Of a DNA stretch of 64,000 nucleotides, positions 62,210 through 64,000 are shown in pieces. A program made the position numbers and the translations under genes. Each line of letters opens with the position of its first letter. The stretch's first letter is position 1. Under the pieces are notes generated by a model. It was not told the DNA's origin and did not search any database. It was given only the letters and a program-made list of their open reading frames with translations. The DNA comes from Paenibacillus sacheonensis (GTDB lineage Bacteria; Bacillota; Bacilli; Paenibacillales; Paenibacillaceae): the NCBI RefSeq assembly GCF_009909195.1, contig NZ_JAAAMU010000010.1:62001-126000 (forward strand), read 5' to 3'.

Positions 62210-62752
62210 ATGAGCGACGATCAGCCGCTGCAGCATGTTGTACTGATCGGTTTCATGGGCACTGGCAAGTCTACGGTCAGCAAACGGCTGGCGGAGCATT
62301 TGGGCTGCGCGGCCTGCGACGTGGATGCCGAGATCGTGAAGCGAGAGAGAGAAGAGATTGCCTCCATCTTCGCGAGCCGGGGCGAGGAAGCTTTCCGGGC
62401 CGCGGAGACAGCGGCGCTGGACGCCGTGCTCGGTGCGCAGGATAAGCTTGTCATTGCGACCGGAGGCGGCGCCGTATTGTCTTCCGTCAACCGCGAGCTG
62501 ATGCTCCGGAAGGGTTATGTCGTCGCGCTCACGGCGCATCCGGAGCGAGTGATCGCGCGCGTCAGCCAAGACCCTGACCGCCCGCTTCTGCAAGGCGGCG
62601 TCCGGGAACGCGTCTACAAGCTGCTGGAAGACCGGAAGCACGCTTACGATTTTGCCCATCTGACGATCGATACGACGGATCTTACCGTCGACGAGATCGT
62701 GAACCGCATTGCAGAAGCTGCTGCCCGTAACGGCCAACATTCCAACTCATAA
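62210..62752 (+). CDS. aroK: shikimate kinase
   Basis: This 180-residue P-loop kinase phosphorylates shikimate with ATP in aromatic amino acid synthesis. Walker A is VVLIGFMGTGKSTVSKRLAE, the shikimate-binding CDVDAEI and FRAAETAAL follow, and IATGGGAVL and DPDRPLLQ complete the usual pattern. GGGGA at 62199-62204 is about six bases before ATG 62210. aroA starts 18 bases after it. Confidence 0.93.
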   Translation: MSDDQPLQHVVLIGFMGTGKSTVSKRLAEHLGCAACDVDAEIVKREREEIASIFASRGEEAFRAAETAALDAVLGAQDKLVIATGGGAVLSSVNRELMLRKGYVVALTAHPERVIARVSQDPDRPLLQGGVRERVYKLLEDRKHAYDFAHLTIDTTDLTVDEIVNRIAEAAARNGQHSNS

Positions 62753-62770
62753 AGGGGATCTACGCATACC

Positions 62771-64000
62771 ATGGACGTTCTAGTTACTCCTACTCCCAAA
62801 TTGCAAGGCGAGCTTCAAGCGCTTTCCTCCAAAAACTATACGACGCGCTACCTGTTGGTCGCTGCGCTCGCGGAAGGCACCAGCACGATCTACTATCCGG
62901 CCCACAGCGAAGACAGCGATGCCATGCGCCGCTGCATTCGGGATCTCGGCGCCGTGATCGAGGAAGACGATGAGAAAATCACGATTACGGGCTTCGGCGC
63001 GCATCCGCGCGACGTAAAGGAGCTTGACGTCGGCAACGCCGGCGCCGTCCTGCGTTTCCTGATGGCAATCGCGGCATTGGCGCCTGACGTCACGTTCATT
63101 AACCGCTATCCGGACTCGCTCGGCAAGCGCCCTCATGACGATCTGATCGACGCCTTGGGCCAGATCGGCGTGGACGTCCAGCATAACGACGGCAAGCTGC
63201 CGATCACGATCCGCGGCGGCAGCGCGGTCAAAGGCGGAAAAATCCAAGTGTCCGGCAATGTCAGCTCCCAATTTCTCAGCGCGTTATTATTCCTCACGCC
63301 GCTGCTGCAGGAAGACAGCGAGATTGAAGTGCTACATGATTTGAAGTCCAAAGTCGTCGTCGGCCAGACGCTGGAAGTGCTGGAGCAGGCGGGGATAGTC
63401 ATCGAAGCCAGCGATGACCTGATGCGCTACCGCGTGAAGGGCGGACAGAAATACGCGGCGAAGGAATATATCGTGCAAGGGGACTACCCCGGCTCCGCAG
63501 CCGTGCTTGCGGCAGCAGCCGTTACGCAATCCGACGTAAAGCTGCACCGCTTGATGGAGAACAGCAAGCAGGGCGAGCGCGCGATCGTCGACGTGCTTCG
63601 CATGATGGAAGTACCCTTGACGCATGACAACGGCGTTGTGCACGTTCAAGGCAACGGCAGACTAAAAGCGCTGGAATTCGATGGCGACAAAGCGACCGAT
63701 GCCGTGCTTGCGATGGTTGCGGCAGCCGTGTTCGCCGAAGGGACCTCGCGCTTCTACGACGTCGAGAACCTGCGTTTCAAGGAATGCGACCGCATCACCG
63801 ATTACTTGAACGAGCTGCGCAAAGCAGGCGCCAACGTAGAAGAGCGCCGCAGCGAAATCATCGTTCACGGCCGTCCCGAAGGCGTTGAAGGCGGCGTGGA
63901 AATCAATGCCCACTACGATCATCGGGTCATTATGGCGCTGACTGTCGTCGGACTTCGCGCGAAAGCGCCGATCCGGATCCGCGACGCGCACCACGTGGCC
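62771..64000 (+). CDS. aroA: EPSP synthase (3-phosphoshikimate 1-carboxyvinyltransferase), partial, divergent
   Basis: This gene runs off the right edge after 410 codons. It makes EPSP from shikimate-3-phosphate and phosphoenolpyruvate. SGNVSSQFLSALLFLTP (substrate Ser-Ser-Gln), KRPHDDLIDAL, LRFKECDRITDYL and HYDHRVIMAL are EPSP synthase hallmarks. The N-terminal site is altered: KNYTTRYLLVAALAEG stands where GDKSISHR is usual, and the glyphosate-loop region reads GNAGAVLRFL instead of GNAGTAMRPL. The fold and catalytic residues look intact, so it should be active. AAAGGGGA is about 11 bases before the ATG. Confidence 0.88.
   Translation, partial: MDVLVTPTPKLQGELQALSSKNYTTRYLLVAALAEGTSTIYYPAHSEDSDAMRRCIRDLGAVIEEDDEKITITGFGAHPRDVKELDVGNAGAVLRFLMAIAALAPDVTFINRYPDSLGKRPHDDLIDALGQIGVDVQHNDGKLPITIRGGSAVKGGKIQVSGNVSSQFLSALLFLTPLLQEDSEIEVLHDLKSKVVVGQTLEVLEQAGIVIEASDDLMRYRVKGGQKYAAKEYIVQGDYPGSAAVLAAAAVTQSDVKLHRLMENSKQGERAIVDVLRMMEVPLTHDNGVVHVQGNGRLKALEFDGDKATDAVLAMVAAAVFAEGTSRFYDVENLRFKECDRITDYLNELRKAGANVEERRSEIIVHGRPEGVEGGVEINAHYDHRVIMALTVVGLRAKAPIRIRDAHHVA

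Noticed and set aside
1..64000. CRISPR arrays, tRNA or rRNA genes, insertion sequences, prophage genes
   Set aside because: None seen. The tandem repeats found are not CRISPR-like, and no transposase or integrase motifs are present.

Overview
The window looks like a chromosome segment of an endospore-forming Firmicute of the Paenibacillaceae (Paenibacillus or Cohnella type). The reasons are strong Shine-Dalgarno sites (AAGGAGG), a sigma-W-like promoter before pspA, a T-box leader, a gerP spore-coat operon, a YjcZ-type small protein, and a G+C-rich genome with many long antisense shadow frames. Assignments rest on recognised motifs only; no database search was run.

Layout. 1-2.9 kb: envelope-stress operon (sigma-W-like promoter, pspA, DUF350, DUF4178, DUF4247 lipoprotein). 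3.3-5.5 kb: LplT-like lysophospholipid transporter and a hexapeptide acyltransferase. 6.2-7.6 kb: a two-component pair whose kinase has no sensor domain. 7.8-25.6 kb: a Wzx/Wzy-type exopolysaccharide locus with a chain-length regulator and BY-kinase, galU, priming phosphoglycosyl transferase, four glycosyltransferases, polymerase, flippase, acyl- and pyruvyltransferases, manC, ugd and a secreted multidomain glycosidase.

25.6-37.1 kb: the most interesting part, a composite locus for two paeninodin-like lasso peptides. Set 1 is sulfotransferase, cyclase, precursor, HPr-kinase-like kinase, B1, B2 and nucleotidyltransferase. Set 2 is cyclase, precursor, kinase and ABC exporter. Set 2 has no B1/B2 and set 1 has no exporter, so the two probably share these parts. 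Both 45-46-residue precursors are read from the sequence; each has a 23-residue leader with Thr at -2, Asp at core position 9 and a C-terminal Ser. An APS kinase gene (cysC) that could supply PAPS to the sulfotransferase sits just downstream on the opposite strand.

38-44.4 kb: AraC regulator, a DUF2332 protein, an ABC exporter gene with a large internal deletion, a DeoR regulator coupled to a MurA paralogue with Asp in place of the catalytic Cys, and an iron alcohol dehydrogenase. 44.6-52.4 kb: glycogen operon glgB-glgC-glgD-glgA plus a GH15 glucosidase. 52.8-55.2 kb: a T-box-controlled thrS interrupted by one in-frame amber codon that separates the editing half from the catalytic half. 55.4-58.4 kb: GyrI-like protein, YjcZ-like peptide and gerPA-PE on the minus strand. 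58.5-64 kb: Hsp20-like protein, small membrane protein, a conserved protein of unknown function, gnd, a hypothetical gene, aroK and a 3'-truncated, divergent aroA.
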